Of a DNA stretch of 53,822 nucleotides, positions 1 through 8,878 are shown in pieces. Source of the stretch: Planctomycetota bacterium (lineage in GTDB: Bacteria; Planctomycetota; UBA1135); NCBI GenBank assembly GCA_027623295.1, contig JAQBXR010000002.1, forward strand, positions 1 through 53,822, in the 5' to 3' direction. The position numbers and the translations under genes are program-made. A model generated the notes under the pieces. It was given only the letters and a program-made list of their open reading frames with translations. It was not told the origin of the DNA and ran no database searches. Positions within the stretch are counted from its first letter, which is position 1; every line of letters begins with the position of its first letter.

Positions 1-591
1 CTCTTCCACTTCAGGCAAAACATGGCTACTAAAAAGAACGGCCTTGCCCGCTGCGGCCAATTCCAGAAGGATCTCGCGAAACTCCTGCCTTTGAATCGGA
101 TCCAAGCCAGTAAATGGTTCATCCAAAAGAACCGCTGGTGGATTCGCAAGAAGGACATCGGCAAGCCCGACGCGTTGTCGGAATCCCTTCGAAAGCGAAG
201 CAAAGGTCTGACGCATCCGTGGTTCTAAACCAAGGCGTTTGGATATTTGAGCAACGGAAGACTTTGCTTCTTTGCGGCCCAGTCCCTTCAATCGTGCACG
301 AAATAGGAGGTACTCCTGGACGCGCATTTCGGAAGGAGCGACAAAGTTCTCTGGCAGGTAACCTGTGCATCGGCGGGCGCCCAGGGAATCTAAAGCCAAA
401 TCCTTACCATTGATGCTGCAGGTCCCTGAGGTTGGTGGCAGGTAACCACTCAAGATCCGCAAGGCCGTGCTTTTCCCAGCACCGTTTGGCCCTAAAAAGC
501 CAAGAATTTCACCTGGCTTCACTTCTAAATCCAAATCCACCAGCGCGACGTGATTGCCGTACTTTTTGGTGAGCTTTTGAGTGAGGATCAT
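1..591 (-). CDS. ABC transporter ATP-binding protein (3' part outside window)
   Basis: The ATPase subunit of an ABC transporter, which would couple ATP hydrolysis to export or import at the inner membrane; the substrate is unknown. The 197 visible residues read MILTQKLTKKYGNH at the start. They hold a Walker A (GPNGAGKST, about residues 34-42), the ABC signature (LSKGFRQR), Walker B with catalytic Glu (LLDEPFTGLD) and the H-loop (SSHVLPEVEE) right at the window edge. The single cassette with an early GEILGFLGPNGAGKS resembles ABC-2/CcmA-type exporters. I chose the ATG at 591 because conserved sequence begins there. An in-frame ATG at 627 adds 12 residues and has a purine-rich GGGGGACAGG stretch upstream, so it is a real alternative. 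Any permease gene would lie beyond position 1. Confidence 0.88.
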   Translation of the reverse strand, partial: MILTQKLTKKYGNHVALVDLDLEVKPGEILGFLGPNGAGKSTALRILSGYLPPTSGTCSINGKDLALDSLGARRCTGYLPENFVAPSEMRVQEYLLFRARLKGLGRKEAKSSVAQISKRLGLEPRMRQTFASLSKGFRQRVGLADVLLANPPAVLLDEPFTGLDPIQRQEFREILLELAAAGKAVLFSSHVLPEVEE

Positions 592-688
592 GCTGGCGGA
601 GGTATGCAAAAACAATGCCGAGGCCATAGGTTACCTGTCCCCCGTTCAGTTTCCCAGAGAGCACATTTTGTGCGAAAACGCGCGGGCC

Positions 689-730
689 AAAAGAGGAAAG
701 ACCGCCAGGAGCGAACTCCGGACGGCCTTT
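689..730 (-). terminator. Intrinsic terminator of dnaK
   Basis: Read on the minus strand, a long hairpin starts AAAGGCCG and closes with CGGTCTTT. It has a GGAG-TTCG-CTCC tip, that is, a UUCG tetraloop, and is followed by CCTCTTTT. It begins 15 nt after the dnaK stop codon, so it fits rho-independent termination. It also separates dnaK from the downstream ABC gene. Confidence 0.85.
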
Positions 731-745
731 CGGATTGCAAAGACT

Positions 746-2632
746 CTAGTTCTTCACTTCGAAGTCTGCATCCACCACTTCTTCGGCTTCGGCCTTTTCC
801 TGTGGAGCTTTCCCTGGAGCGCGAGCACCTTCTCCACCATCAGCGTAAAGCTTCTGAGCAACAGCCTGCATAGCAGCGTTGAGCTCTTCAACCTTTGCGT
901 CGACGAGAGTCATGTCCTCCGCCTTGAGCGCCCCTTCTAGAGCTTTAATCTTAGCTTCGACATCTTCCTTTTCGGCAGTGCCGAGCTTTTCACCTTGCTC
1001 CTTCATGAGCTTCTGCGCTTGCCACACGGTTTGATCCGCATGGTTGCGCTTCTCGGCGACCTCTTTAGCGGCTTCGTCTTGCTCTTTGAACTTTTCAGCA
1101 TCATCTTGCATGCGTTGGATGTCATCTTCCGACAAACCCGAAGACTGCTCAATCCGAACTTTATGCTCTTTCCCGGTTGCTTTGTCCACTGCGTGAACGC
1201 TCAAAATCCCGTTAGTGTCAATGTCAAATTCGACTTCAACTTGTGGCACACCGCGTGGGGCGGGTGGGATTCCATCAAGAGTGAATCGATCGAGGGTGCG
1301 GTTATCCGCGGCCATTGGGCGTTCGCCCTGCAAGACGTGAACTTCCACTTTCGGCTGATTATCAGCAGCCGTTGAGAAGACTTCCTTCTTGGTAGTTGGA
1401 ATAGTAGTGTTGCGCTCAATCAAAGTGGTCATCACGCCGCCCATGGTTTCAATACCGAGGCTGAGTGGAGTCACGTCGAGAAGCACCAGGTCTTCCACAT
1501 CGCCAGAAAGCACACCACCTTGAATGGATGCGCCCATGGCGACAACCTCATCAGGGTTCATGCTGCGGTTTGGCTCTTGCGCGAAGACTTTCTTCACCAC
1601 TTCCTGAACCATTGGAATGCGGGTAGAACCGCCAACCAAGAGGACTTCACTGACTTCCGATGGCTTTAGACCTGCATCGGCAAGCGCCTGTTGACATGGA
1701 GTCTTACAGCGCTCGAACAAGTTAGAACAAAGGTTCTCAAACTTAGCACGAGTCAAGTTAAACATTAGGTGCTTCGGCCCGGTTGCATCGGCAGTAATGA
1801 AAGGCAGGTTGATCTGCGTTTCGGTGCCAGAACTGAGTTCACACTTAGCCTTTTCACAACCTTCCTTAAGGCGCTGCAAAGCCATTTTGTCTTCACGAAG
1901 ATCGATGCCGTTTGCGGACTTAAACTCATCCGCGACCCAGTTGATCAAGATTTGATCAAAATCATCGCCACCGAGTTGGGTGTCACCGGAAGTCGAAAGG
2001 ACTTCAAACACGCCATCGCCGATGTCCAGAATCGATACATCGAAGGTTCCACCACCAAGGTCGAATACCGCGATTTTGCCACTCTTCTTCTTGTCCATAC
2101 CGAAGGCAATTGCTGCAGCGGTTGGCTCGTTGATGATGCGTTCCACTTCAAGACCAGCAATACGGCCAGCATCTTTGGTGGCCTGACGCTGGGCATCGTT
2201 GAAGTAAGCAGGCACGGTGATCACAGCCTTTTCGACCTTGCCACCGAGATAATCTTCAGCGCACTCCTTGAGGTAACCCAAGATATACGAGCTGATTTCA
2301 GGTGCGGAGTACTCCTTGTCTCCTACCTTCACTTTGACGATTTCACTCGGCTTACCGATGATATCGAAAGGTACCAATTTCTCATCACCACTCACTTCTT
2401 CGTGGCGGCGCCCCATAAAGCGCTTGATGGAGAAAATAGTACGTGTTGGGTTGGTGACCGCCTGTCGTTTGGCAGGACCGCCTACCAAACGATGGCCATT
2501 GTCCAAAAACGCTACAACGGAAGGAGTGGTACGCCCACCCTCCTTGTTCGGGATGACCTTCGTCTCCCCACCCTCTAAAACGGACACGACGGAGTTCGTC
2601 GTTCCCAAGTCGATTCCAATGATTTTTGCCAT
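746..2632 (-). CDS. dnaK: Chaperone protein DnaK (Hsp70)
   Basis: Cytosolic Hsp70: the N-terminal ATPase drives cycles of peptide binding and release for folding and stress recovery. At 628 aa it has normal full length. Visible features are the phosphate-1 motif GIDLGTTNS (residues 5-13), the [20 protein letters not shown] segment, [12 protein letters not shown], the second phosphate loop [13 protein letters not shown], the [14 protein letters not shown] interdomain linker and a charged C-terminal tail ending DADFEVKN. grpE and dnaJ are not adjacent. The gene stands alone between the sigma-54 activator gene upstream (87-bp gap) and a strong terminator downstream. The gap holds a sigma-54-type promoter and an inverted repeat over the ribosome-binding site; I see no CIRCE element. 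Start ATG follows TTAGG 8 nt upstream. Confidence 0.98.
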   Translation of the reverse strand: MAKIIGIDLGTTNSVVSVLEGGETKVIPNKEGGRTTPSVVAFLDNGHRLVGGPAKRQAVTNPTRTIFSIKRFMGRRHEEVSGDEKLVPFDIIGKPSEIVKVKVGDKEYSAPEISSYILGYLKECAEDYLGGKVEKAVITVPAYFNDAQRQATKDAGRIAGLEVERIINEPTAAAIAFGMDKKKSGKIAVFDLGGGTFDVSILDIGDGVFEVLSTSGDTQLGGDDFDQILINWVADEFKSANGIDLREDKMALQRLKEGCEKAKCELSSGTETQINLPFITADATGPKHLMFNLTRAKFENLCSNLFERCKTPCQQALADAGLKPSEVSEVLLVGGSTRIPMVQEVVKKVFAQEPNRSMNPDEVVAMGASIQGGVLSGDVEDLVLLDVTPLSLGIETMGGVMTTLIERNTTIPTTKKEVFSTAADNQPKVEVHVLQGERPMAADNRTLDRFTLDGIPPAPRGVPQVEVEFDIDTNGILSVHAVDKATGKEHKVRIEQSSGLSEDDIQRMQDDAEKFKEQDEAAKEVAEKRNHADQTVWQAQKLMKEQGEKLGTAEKEDVEAKIKALEGALKAEDMTLVDAKVEELNAAMQAVAQKLYADGGEGARAPGKAPQEKAEAEEVVDADFEVKN

Positions 2633-2639
2633 TTCGTTA

Positions 2640-2658
2640 CCTAAGGGGTTCCCCTAGG
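2640..2658 (-). promoter_or_regulatory. Inverted repeat over the dnaK ribosome-binding site
   Basis: On the minus strand CCTAGGGG is followed, after AA, by CCCCTTAGG, 7 nt before the dnaK ATG. The arms are complementary apart from one bulged base. The 3' arm contains the AGG that would serve as SD, so folding would hide it. The two-base centre means that one or two pairs must open to make a loop. This could be an RNA thermometer or simply the remnant of another element; the sequence alone does not decide. Confidence 0.35.
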
Positions 2659-2668
2659 CCCCTAAGTG

Positions 2669-2683
2669 GCAATTGCTGTGCCA
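2669..2683 (-). promoter_or_regulatory. Sigma-54 (-24/-12) promoter of dnaK
   Basis: The minus strand reads TGGCACAGCAATTGC. This matches the RpoN consensus TGGCAC-N5-TTGC at every conserved base, with the GG and GC dinucleotides correctly spaced (12 bp, first G to first G). A start site about 12 bp downstream would give a leader of roughly 25 nt before the dnaK ATG. The neighbouring upstream gene encodes an NtrC-type sigma-54 activator, which makes the call stronger. Confidence 0.7.
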
Positions 2684-2719
2684 TGGCGAGCCTGCCAATT
2701 TGACAGACGTAGCGCGGTA

Positions 2720-4159
2720 TTAAGTAGCTTGGTAGCCCTTAATCTTGCGGTAAAGTGTCCGTTCCCCAATGCCGAGCTGTTTGGCAGCCTTCTGACGATT
2801 GCCATCCATGGTGGCCAGAGTGCCCAAAATCATGTCTCGTTCCACCTGTTCCAGGGTTTTCCCAATCGGAGGATAGTCGGCCTTGGCAGGTGAACTCATC
2901 CCTTCCGTCTCCTGGACAATGTCAGGCTTAGCCGAGGAAACTTGTTCCTGTTGAGGTTCTGTAATTGGAAGTGCTATAGGCTTCAGGTTGCGCAACATCA
3001 GGGGGAGGTCGTCCACGCCGAGCACACCATCGGTGTCGAGCACCACCATAGTTTCCACGGCATTACGCAACTCTCGCACATTGCCGGGCCAAGCATGAGC
3101 GCGCAAAACTAACCGCAAGTCTTCCGATATCGACGCAATAGATTTGCTGTGCCGCTCTGAAAAATCGTGTAAGAAGTAATCTACCAATAAAGGCAAATCT
3201 TCAAGGCGGTCCCGTAGAGCGGGCATTTCGACTTCGACCACGGCGAGTCGATAGTAGAGATCTTCACGAAAAGCCCCCTTGGCAATACGTTCGCGTAAAT
3301 CGCGATTGGTGGCTGCAATAATGCGGACATCAATCGGCCGCGCGTGGTTTGCTCCTACTGGAACGACCTCGCGGTTCTCTAACACACGCAAAAGTTTAGC
3401 CTGTGTAGCTAGCGGCATGTCGCCAATCTCATCAAGGAAAATCGTGCCGCCATCGGCGAATTCAAACTTTCCTTCTTTCGACACATGGGCTCCAGTGAAG
3501 GACCCTTTGGTATGTCCAAAAAGTTCACTCTCAATCAAACTTTCGGTAAGGGCGGCACAGTTGACGGCCACAAAACGACGCTTGTTGCGGTCCGACAAAC
3601 GGTGCAGGGCACTTGCAATCAGTTCCTTGCCGGTTCCGGATTCGCCCAAAACTAAAACCGTGGCATCGGTCGGACCAACTTGGCGGACCAAATCAAATAC
3701 GCGGGTCATGCCGGGCGCGTTTCCAATCATGCCCTCTAGTCCAAATCGGCGATTCAAGGCCTTTCGCAACTCTTGGTTGTCTTCAGCCAAACGTTGCTTT
3801 TCGAGTTCACGCTCTACTCGCGTGCGCAACTCAGCAAGATTCACTGGTTTGGTTAAGTAGTCCGCGGCACCATCTTGCATGGCCTGTACGGCAGTCTCTA
3901 CTGACCCATAGCCCGTTATCAGAAACACCGATACTTCCGCTCTGCGATCGCGGATTTCTCGCAACAAATCTATTCCGTTGCCATCTCCGAGCATGAGGTC
4001 GGTGAGGACGACGTCGTATTTACGAATCGGGAAACGATCCATAGCCGCTTGATAGGTATCTGCAATTTCAACGATATGGCCATCTCGCTCCAATGCCATC
4101 TGCATGGCTTCGGCGTGATTTCGGTCATCGTCTACGACTAGAAGACGGGCACTAGCCAT
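2720..4159 (-). CDS. NtrC-family sigma-54-dependent response regulator
   Basis: A transcription activator that, once phosphorylated, remodels RNA polymerase holding sigma-54. The 479 residues show the full NtrC order. The receiver has D10-D12, phospho-acceptor D54 in VVLTDLMLGD, T82 and K104. The AAA+ domain has Walker A GESGTGKE (172-179), the sigma-54 contact loop GSFTGA (219-224; the usual sequence is GAFTGA) and Walker B TIFLDEIG. A Fis-type helix-turn-helix lies at the C-terminus (KAAKQLGIGERTLYRKIKGY). The histidine kinase gene ends 3 nt upstream, so the two form an operon and surely a signalling pair. The Ala-to-Ser change in the GAFTGA loop is conservative and occurs in functional activators. 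The target genes are unknown, but the sigma-54 box just downstream makes dnaK a candidate. Confidence 0.95.
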   Translation of the reverse strand: MASARLLVVDDDRNHAEAMQMALERDGHIVEIADTYQAAMDRFPIRKYDVVLTDLMLGDGNGIDLLREIRDRRAEVSVFLITGYGSVETAVQAMQDGAADYLTKPVNLAELRTRVERELEKQRLAEDNQELRKALNRRFGLEGMIGNAPGMTRVFDLVRQVGPTDATVLVLGESGTGKELIASALHRLSDRNKRRFVAVNCAALTESLIESELFGHTKGSFTGAHVSKEGKFEFADGGTIFLDEIGDMPLATQAKLLRVLENREVVPVGANHARPIDVRIIAATNRDLRERIAKGAFREDLYYRLAVVEVEMPALRDRLEDLPLLVDYFLHDFSERHSKSIASISEDLRLVLRAHAWPGNVRELRNAVETMVVLDTDGVLGVDDLPLMLRNLKPIALPITEPQQEQVSSAKPDIVQETEGMSSPAKADYPPIGKTLEQVERDMILGTLATMDGNRQKAAKQLGIGERTLYRKIKGYQAT

Positions 4160-4162
4160 GGT

Positions 4163-4879
4163 TTACTCTTCCTCCATAGGGAAGGACAGACTGACTCGAG
4201 TTCCATTGCCAGGGGCACTTTCAACAGCCAAAGTGCCACCATGCGCTTCCACAATACGGCGTACCGTAGCCATGCCTAAACCGGAGCCGTCTTTCTTTGT
4301 GGAGTAATATACCTGCAAGCATTGCTTCAAAGTGCTCGCCTCCATTCCGGGGCCATCGTCCACGATCTCCACCACCGCATGATTCCCTTCCCTTCTCGTG
4401 ATGAGAGTAATGGTTCCGTGTCCACGCTCTTCCATGGCCTGCCGAGAGTTGATAACCAGATTCAACAAGGCCTGACGGATACGGCCGGTATCGAGCATGA
4501 CCGAAGGTAAACTCAAATCCAGGTGAGAGCGAATTTGAACGCCTAGGCGTTCGGCTTCCGGGGAAGAAAATTGAACCACCTGTTCAACTTGGGTATTCAA
4601 TGAGGCCAAATCGGCCTGCAAGCGATCGGTTCGCGCAAAACGTAGGAAATCTTCAAGGATTCCATTTAAACGCGAAACCTCGGTCTTTAAAGTGCGGATT
4701 GTTTTAACCGTACGGCGTGGTTTGATACCGTCTTCCGCTTCCCAATCTTCCTCGAGCAAGGCCAAATGCAGGCTAATCGTACTCAGCGGATTTTTAAGTT
4801 CATGCGCCAATCCTCCTGCAAGACGGGCAAGCGTCTGCGGGGGTAAATCATGGGCGCGCAAAGGGTGTTCCGAAGGCAT
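4163..4879 (-). CDS. Cytosolic sensor histidine kinase (NtrB-like, no sensor domain)
   Basis: Autophosphorylating kinase partner of the adjacent NtrC-type regulator. From the ATG used here it is 238 aa. It consists almost only of a HisKA dimerisation/phospho-acceptor helix (GGLAHELKNPLST, His at about residue 26) and a HATPase_c domain with an N box (NLVINSRQAM), G1 box (DDGPGM) and G2 box (GSGLGMATVRRIVEAHGG). There is no membrane segment, PAS or GAF domain, so it must sense through a partner protein or an internal signal. An upstream in-frame GTG at 4906 would add 9 residues but would overlap the divergent gene. Neither start has a convincing SD. The gene is divergent from the Sua5-type fusion gene. 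Confidence 0.92.
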   Translation of the reverse strand: MPSEHPLRAHDLPPQTLARLAGGLAHELKNPLSTISLHLALLEEDWEAEDGIKPRRTVKTIRTLKTEVSRLNGILEDFLRFARTDRLQADLASLNTQVEQVVQFSSPEAERLGVQIRSHLDLSLPSVMLDTGRIRQALLNLVINSRQAMEERGHGTITLITRREGNHAVVEIVDDGPGMEASTLKQCLQVYYSTKKDGSGLGMATVRRIVEAHGGTLAVESAPGNGTRVSLSFPMEEE

Positions 4880-4890
4880 AGGAGCTTTCA

Positions 4891-6030
4891 ATGGCCGAGG
4901 CCGCACGCTTAGGATACCCGCGCTGTTCGTCTCCCCGCATCGATTTCATCACAGTGTCCGCAAACTCTTTCGACCTTTCTTCTCACTCCGGCCAGGCCGA
5001 TGCCGCTAAACGACTCGATGCCGGAGAAGTGGCTGCGCTTCCCACAGATACGGTTCCAGGGTTGGCGGTGCGCGCCGATTTACCAGGTGCCAGTGGACTT
5101 TTGGCTAAGGTCAAAGGGAGTCCGCAAGACCGTCCTTTCACCCTGCATCTCCCAAACTTAGCGGCCGTCAAGAAGTTGGCCCCTGTTTTGCCACCGGGTT
5201 TGCCGGCGTGGCTTGAAGAATATTTGCCTCAGGGAATGACCGTTTTACTGCCTAAGGACTGGATTCAACTGCCCGCACACTTGGATTGGCCGTGGGAGCT
5301 TGTTGGCTTACGTTTGCCAACCAACCCTGAATACCGAGATTTGACCGACATTCTTGGCTTTCCACTGTTGATGACCAGTATCAACTCCAGTGGAGAAGCG
5401 CCGCTTGAGGGGCATAATCTGATTCGGTGGCTGGAAGAGCGCCAAATTCCATACGCCCGCGGCTTAGACCAATTTAGAGACACGATCCCTTCGGGAATCC
5501 TAGCCTTTGACCGCCTACCAAGGGTCGTTCGGGAGAGTCCAAGATCGGAAATCCCATTGCCAGGAAAGAGAGTGCTCATCCTGTGTAGCGGAAACATCTG
5601 TCGGTCTCCTGTAGCGGAGGCCATTCTCCGCGAGATGCTGGCCCAGGCCTGGCAGGTTCAAGTCGAAGAACTCGAGTCTTTGGGCTGGGTCATAGCCTCT
5701 GCCGGAACTTTTGCCATGACGGGTGGCGCGATTAGCGACCATTCCTATACGGTTGGGCAAGAAATGGGCTTTGATCTAAGCAGTCATCGTTCCCGACATG
5801 TGGATGATGCTATGCAGCAGTCCTGGGATCTAGTCCTCGGAATGGGACAGAATCACCTTGGCGGCATGCCCGAAGGGGTGGCAGAAGAACTATTCGACCC
5901 TAGTGGTCAGCCGGTACCCGATCCCTTTGGAAGAGAACTCCCACATTATCAAACCATGCGCGACCATCTGATCGAAGCAGCCCGCCATAGAGTGGCGGTA
6001 TGGTCTCATTGGCCTCAGGACCAGAGCTGA
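4891..6030 (+). CDS. Fusion of Sua5/YrdC-type domain and low-molecular-weight phosphatase
   Basis: Two enzymes in one 379-aa chain. Residues about 36-215 are a YrdC/Sua5-type domain, the family that makes threonylcarbamoyl-AMP for the tRNA t6A modification. It shows PTDTVPGLA (often PTxTVYGL), KGSPQDRPF and the SxN-type TSINSSGEAP. Residues about 226-375 are a low-molecular-weight protein phosphatase with P-loop CSGNICRS (nucleophile C232, R238) and acid loop PDPFGRE. In Bacillus the two activities are separate adjacent genes (ywlC, ywlE), the second acting on phospho-arginine; here they are fused. Whether the phosphatase uses Tyr or Arg phosphate cannot be told. The start is uncertain: a GTG at 4954 would remove 21 poorly conserved residues. 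The 3' end overlaps the convergent EIIA gene by 16 bp. Confidence 0.9.
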   Translation: MAEAARLGYPRCSSPRIDFITVSANSFDLSSHSGQADAAKRLDAGEVAALPTDTVPGLAVRADLPGASGLLAKVKGSPQDRPFTLHLPNLAAVKKLAPVLPPGLPAWLEEYLPQGMTVLLPKDWIQLPAHLDWPWELVGLRLPTNPEYRDLTDILGFPLLMTSINSSGEAPLEGHNLIRWLEERQIPYARGLDQFRDTIPSGILAFDRLPRVVRESPRSEIPLPGKRVLILCSGNICRSPVAEAILREMLAQAWQVQVEELESLGWVIASAGTFAMTGGAISDHSYTVGQEMGFDLSSHRSRHVDDAMQQSWDLVLGMGQNHLGGMPEGVAEELFDPSGQPVPDPFGRELPHYQTMRDHLIEAARHRVAVWSHWPQDQS

Positions 6031-6464
6031 ATGACGTCTTCTGGATCCGCTGCAGCTAGCAAATCATTGCGGAAAGTAGCGTCACCTAGCCGCCGCGCGA
6101 CCTCAGTGAGGGTTTGCAGGTGGATTAATTTCTCATGCTTAGGCACCAAAATCATGACCACAATCTGTGCGGGCTTGCCATCGAGGGATTCGAAATCCAA
6201 GCCTTCAGGCAAAATGGCCATGCTGACCACCATCTTGTCGAGCCCTTCTACGGCAGCATGAGGCACCGCAATTCCCGCTTCCATACCGGTAGAAACGCAT
6301 TGCTCACGCGCGACCACACACTCCAAACATAGGCTTTGAGCATCTTCAGAGAGGTCCCATGCGGAAGACACGGCATCCACCATGGATTCTAAAAGCTTCC
6401 ATTTGTCGGACACCGAAGGTGCCAGAAGGACGGAGCCGGAGCGGAAATGGGTAGGGAAATCCAT
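6015..6464 (-). CDS. PTS EIIA type-2 (fructose/nitrogen-type) domain protein
   Basis: A 149-aa single-domain EIIA protein of the fructose/mannitol/PtsN class, which accepts phosphate from HPr on a histidine. The diagnostic motif TGMEAGIAVPHA gives the phospho-acceptor as H69; LVPKHEKLIHLQTLTEVARRL matches the family C-terminal half. No EIIB, EIIC, HPr or EI gene is nearby, so a regulatory, PtsN-like role is more likely than sugar uptake. It is not next to rpoN, as ptsN often is, but a sigma-54 activator lies about 2 kb away. The gene stands alone and converges on the Sua5-type fusion with overlapping 3' ends. Confidence 0.88.
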   Translation of the reverse strand: MDFPTHFRSGSVLLAPSVSDKWKLLESMVDAVSSAWDLSEDAQSLCLECVVAREQCVSTGMEAGIAVPHAAVEGLDKMVVSMAILPEGLDFESLDGKPAQIVVMILVPKHEKLIHLQTLTEVARRLGDATFRNDLLAAADPEDVIQLWS

Positions 6465-6480
6465 CGGTCAGGGCGATGAC

Positions 6481-6509
6481 AGCATATCTTAAGCCTTGCG
6501 GGTGGTCAG
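6481..6509 (-). promoter_or_regulatory. Possible sigma-70 promoter of the EIIA gene
   Basis: The minus strand has CTGACC, 17 bp, then TATGCT, each matching 4 of 6 consensus positions. Transcription would start within about 10 nt of the ATG at 6464. The match is modest. The rest of the 6465-6655 region, which also serves gspD on the other strand, shows nothing else that I can support. Confidence 0.33.
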
Positions 6510-6655
6510 CAGCCTCTCGGCAGATTTTCTGGGAAGGTAAAGAAGTTGCCCCACGTCCGAAAACGCTGTCCGTAATGCTTTGAGCCGCGCTACCACAACG
6601 ACTAGACTCTGCTCTACCCGGCGCCTACCGCGCCCCCACCTCATTCCTAGAGCGC

Positions 6656-8878
6656 ATGCTCCTCATCATCAGTCTTGGCCTAGCGCCACTCCTGTTTTCT
6701 CCATCCTTCCAGGAACCCGAAGAAGATCTTCAGGTCCCTGAGAGTGTCCTTCAGTCCGACGGCGAGTACTTCACGCTCGACCTTAGTGAACTTGACGAAG
6801 GTGGATTGACCCTGCGCCAGTTCATCAAGATCTGCCAGATCAACACTGGATTGAACTTCACCTTGGATGAATCCAACTCCGCTAACGTGCGGCAGAAGTT
6901 AGATAGCAAACGACTTCTGCTCTATGGAGAAAAACGCATCAAGAAGGATGACTTCTATTCCTTCTTCCAAATCATGATGAAGATTCATGGGTTCGTCTGC
7001 GTCACGCAGGGGTCCGGTGATCTTACCGTAATTGTGATTACGGAGCAGTTAGCTTCGAACAACACGTTGATTAAATCCAACGCGTTGTTCATCCCAGCCG
7101 AGGAGGTGAATGACTACGCGGATAAACCGGGTACTTTCCTTTATACCGTGGTGCCTCTGCAGTACGCGGAAGCACAAGACCTTGGTACCAATTTGCGGTC
7201 TGCAATTGGAACCAATACCGGTGACAACTCTTCGTTCATGCCTTTGACCCAAGAGCAAGCCTTGTTCATTCAAGGTTATGGCCCTTTCGTGGCAGCTTCG
7301 GTGCGCATGATCAAAATTCTGGATGTGAAGCCAGGTTTTGTTCAGCCGGAGTTCCGCAAGATTCCATTGCGCGAAACCAGCGCGGAGGAGCTTGCCGACA
7401 TTTTGGTGGAGCTGGTTGAAAATCTTCAAGCATCGGAAGTGCGGACGCCAGCTGCTAATCGCAGGTCGGGTACCAACCCAACTGCGCCGATTGAGACCAA
7501 CATTGTTGCCTTTCCGCAAGACAACTCTTTATTAGTCACTGCGGACCCAGAAATCATGCAACGTATTTTGGACTTGGTTGCCCAATTGGACACCAAGGTG
7601 TTGGATCCACAATCCAACTTTCACGTCTACGTTTTGCAGTACCTAAGCGCTGCGGACCTCGACGAAGCCATCTCCCAGTTCCTGACTCGTTCAGAAGATG
7701 AGGCTGAACGCGCTAGTCGGAATGCATCGGGTGGTAGCAACGCTCGTTCCAGTGTGACCGAGCAAAAAATCATTGTGGAGATTCACGAGGAAACGAATTC
7801 CTTGCTGGTTACTTCAACCCGCTCCAAGTGGGAAGAGCTGCGCACTTTGCTAGACGTCTTGGATCGCCGTCAGCCTCAGGTTTTGATTGAAACTGCTCTG
7901 ATTGAAGTCAGCAACGATTTCTCGAAGGACATTGGTATTGAATATGCCAACGTGGAAACGCCGACTGGCGACACCCAAAGAGGCTTTGCTTTCACTTCGG
8001 TGGGCATTACTTCTGGGGATGCGATTGGTGATTCGCGCCTTCCATCTCCCACTGCTGCCGGCCTCACCTTTGGTCTCTTTGATGGAGAGGACCTCGGCAT
8101 CCCATTCATTCTTCAGGCGGCGCAGGCAAGAACGGACACCAACATCTTGTCGGTTCCATCGATTCTGGTTGCGAACAACAAGGGTGGTACGGTGACCTCG
8201 GAAGATGAAATTCCATTCCAAACTTCGAACGCCGTTCAGGGTGCCGTCGCGTCGGATGTGGAATACACCACTGCAGGAATTACCTTGAACATCACGCCTT
8301 CGATTTCGGCGCAGAAGTATTTGCGTCTGACGATTAGGCTGACGGTTTCTTCGTTCCGCGGTGAAGCCACAGGAACCCTTCCTCCTTCGAAGGCTACCCG
8401 GACCATTCGAACCAATGTGGACTTGCCTGACGGCGCTACCATGTGGCTCGGCGGCATCATCCGCGATGACGAGACGGCCAGTGAAAGCGGAATCCCGTAC
8501 TTGTCAGACATCCCTCTGATTGGTGGCTTGTTTGGGCGGAACACCAAGAACAACGTGAAGACCACGCTCTTCTTCTTCTGCACGCCGACGATTTTGGAAG
8601 ACTTCAACGAACTTGATGACATCTCGCAAGATGGCAAGGCTCGTGCAGCCGCAACCATTGGCTTGAATCGTGTGCGCATGATTGATCCGGATTACCAATA
8701 CGACAGTCCTGTAGATGTCATTCTAGAATCCGATAATGACGGTGACGGCAGCCCTGATACGGGATCACTCAACCTTTCTGGATTTGCTGCACCGCGCTAT
8801 CAAGCCTCCGGTGGAGTGATGAATGACGGTTCGCCTGTAGGCTCCAACCGCCTCTTGCCGCTTCAGGACAACCAGTGA
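6656..8878 (+). CDS. gspD: Type II secretion system secretin GspD
   Basis: Outer-membrane secretin, the gated pore of a type II secretion system. The 740 aa contain an N-terminal hydrophobic signal (MLLIISLGLAPLLFSPSF), periplasmic N0/N1-type repeats (to about 240), an N2/N3 part (KIPLRETSAEELADILVEL; FHVYVLQYLSAADLDEAI) and the secretin domain from about 400 (QPQVLIETALIEVS, NILSVPSILVANN). It ends in the classical secretin signature (GIPYLSDIPLIGGLFGR) and about 80 extra polar residues. ATG 6656 is the only start before an upstream in-frame TGA; it has no SD. It is first in the gsp operon and its TGA overlaps the GTG of gspE by 4 bp. A PilQ-like assignment is less likely because pseudopilin genes follow. 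Confidence 0.95.
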   Translation: MLLIISLGLAPLLFSPSFQEPEEDLQVPESVLQSDGEYFTLDLSELDEGGLTLRQFIKICQINTGLNFTLDESNSANVRQKLDSKRLLLYGEKRIKKDDFYSFFQIMMKIHGFVCVTQGSGDLTVIVITEQLASNNTLIKSNALFIPAEEVNDYADKPGTFLYTVVPLQYAEAQDLGTNLRSAIGTNTGDNSSFMPLTQEQALFIQGYGPFVAASVRMIKILDVKPGFVQPEFRKIPLRETSAEELADILVELVENLQASEVRTPAANRRSGTNPTAPIETNIVAFPQDNSLLVTADPEIMQRILDLVAQLDTKVLDPQSNFHVYVLQYLSAADLDEAISQFLTRSEDEAERASRNASGGSNARSSVTEQKIIVEIHEETNSLLVTSTRSKWEELRTLLDVLDRRQPQVLIETALIEVSNDFSKDIGIEYANVETPTGDTQRGFAFTSVGITSGDAIGDSRLPSPTAAGLTFGLFDGEDLGIPFILQAAQARTDTNILSVPSILVANNKGGTVTSEDEIPFQTSNAVQGAVASDVEYTTAGITLNITPSISAQKYLRLTIRLTVSSFRGEATGTLPPSKATRTIRTNVDLPDGATMWLGGIIRDDETASESGIPYLSDIPLIGGLFGRNTKNNVKTTLFFFCTPTILEDFNELDDISQDGKARAAATIGLNRVRMIDPDYQYDSPVDVILESDNDGDGSPDTGSLNLSGFAAPRYQASGGVMNDGSPVGSNRLLPLQDNQ

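Noticed and set aside
1769-2578. 269-aa plus-strand reading frame
   Set aside because: It lies entirely antisense to dnaK, whose protein is unmistakable; the frame is a by-product of dnaK codon usage.
2633-2719. CIRCE/HrcA operator before dnaK
   Set aside because: No TTAGCACTC-N9-GAGTGCTAA-like repeat is present; the dyad there is a different sequence.
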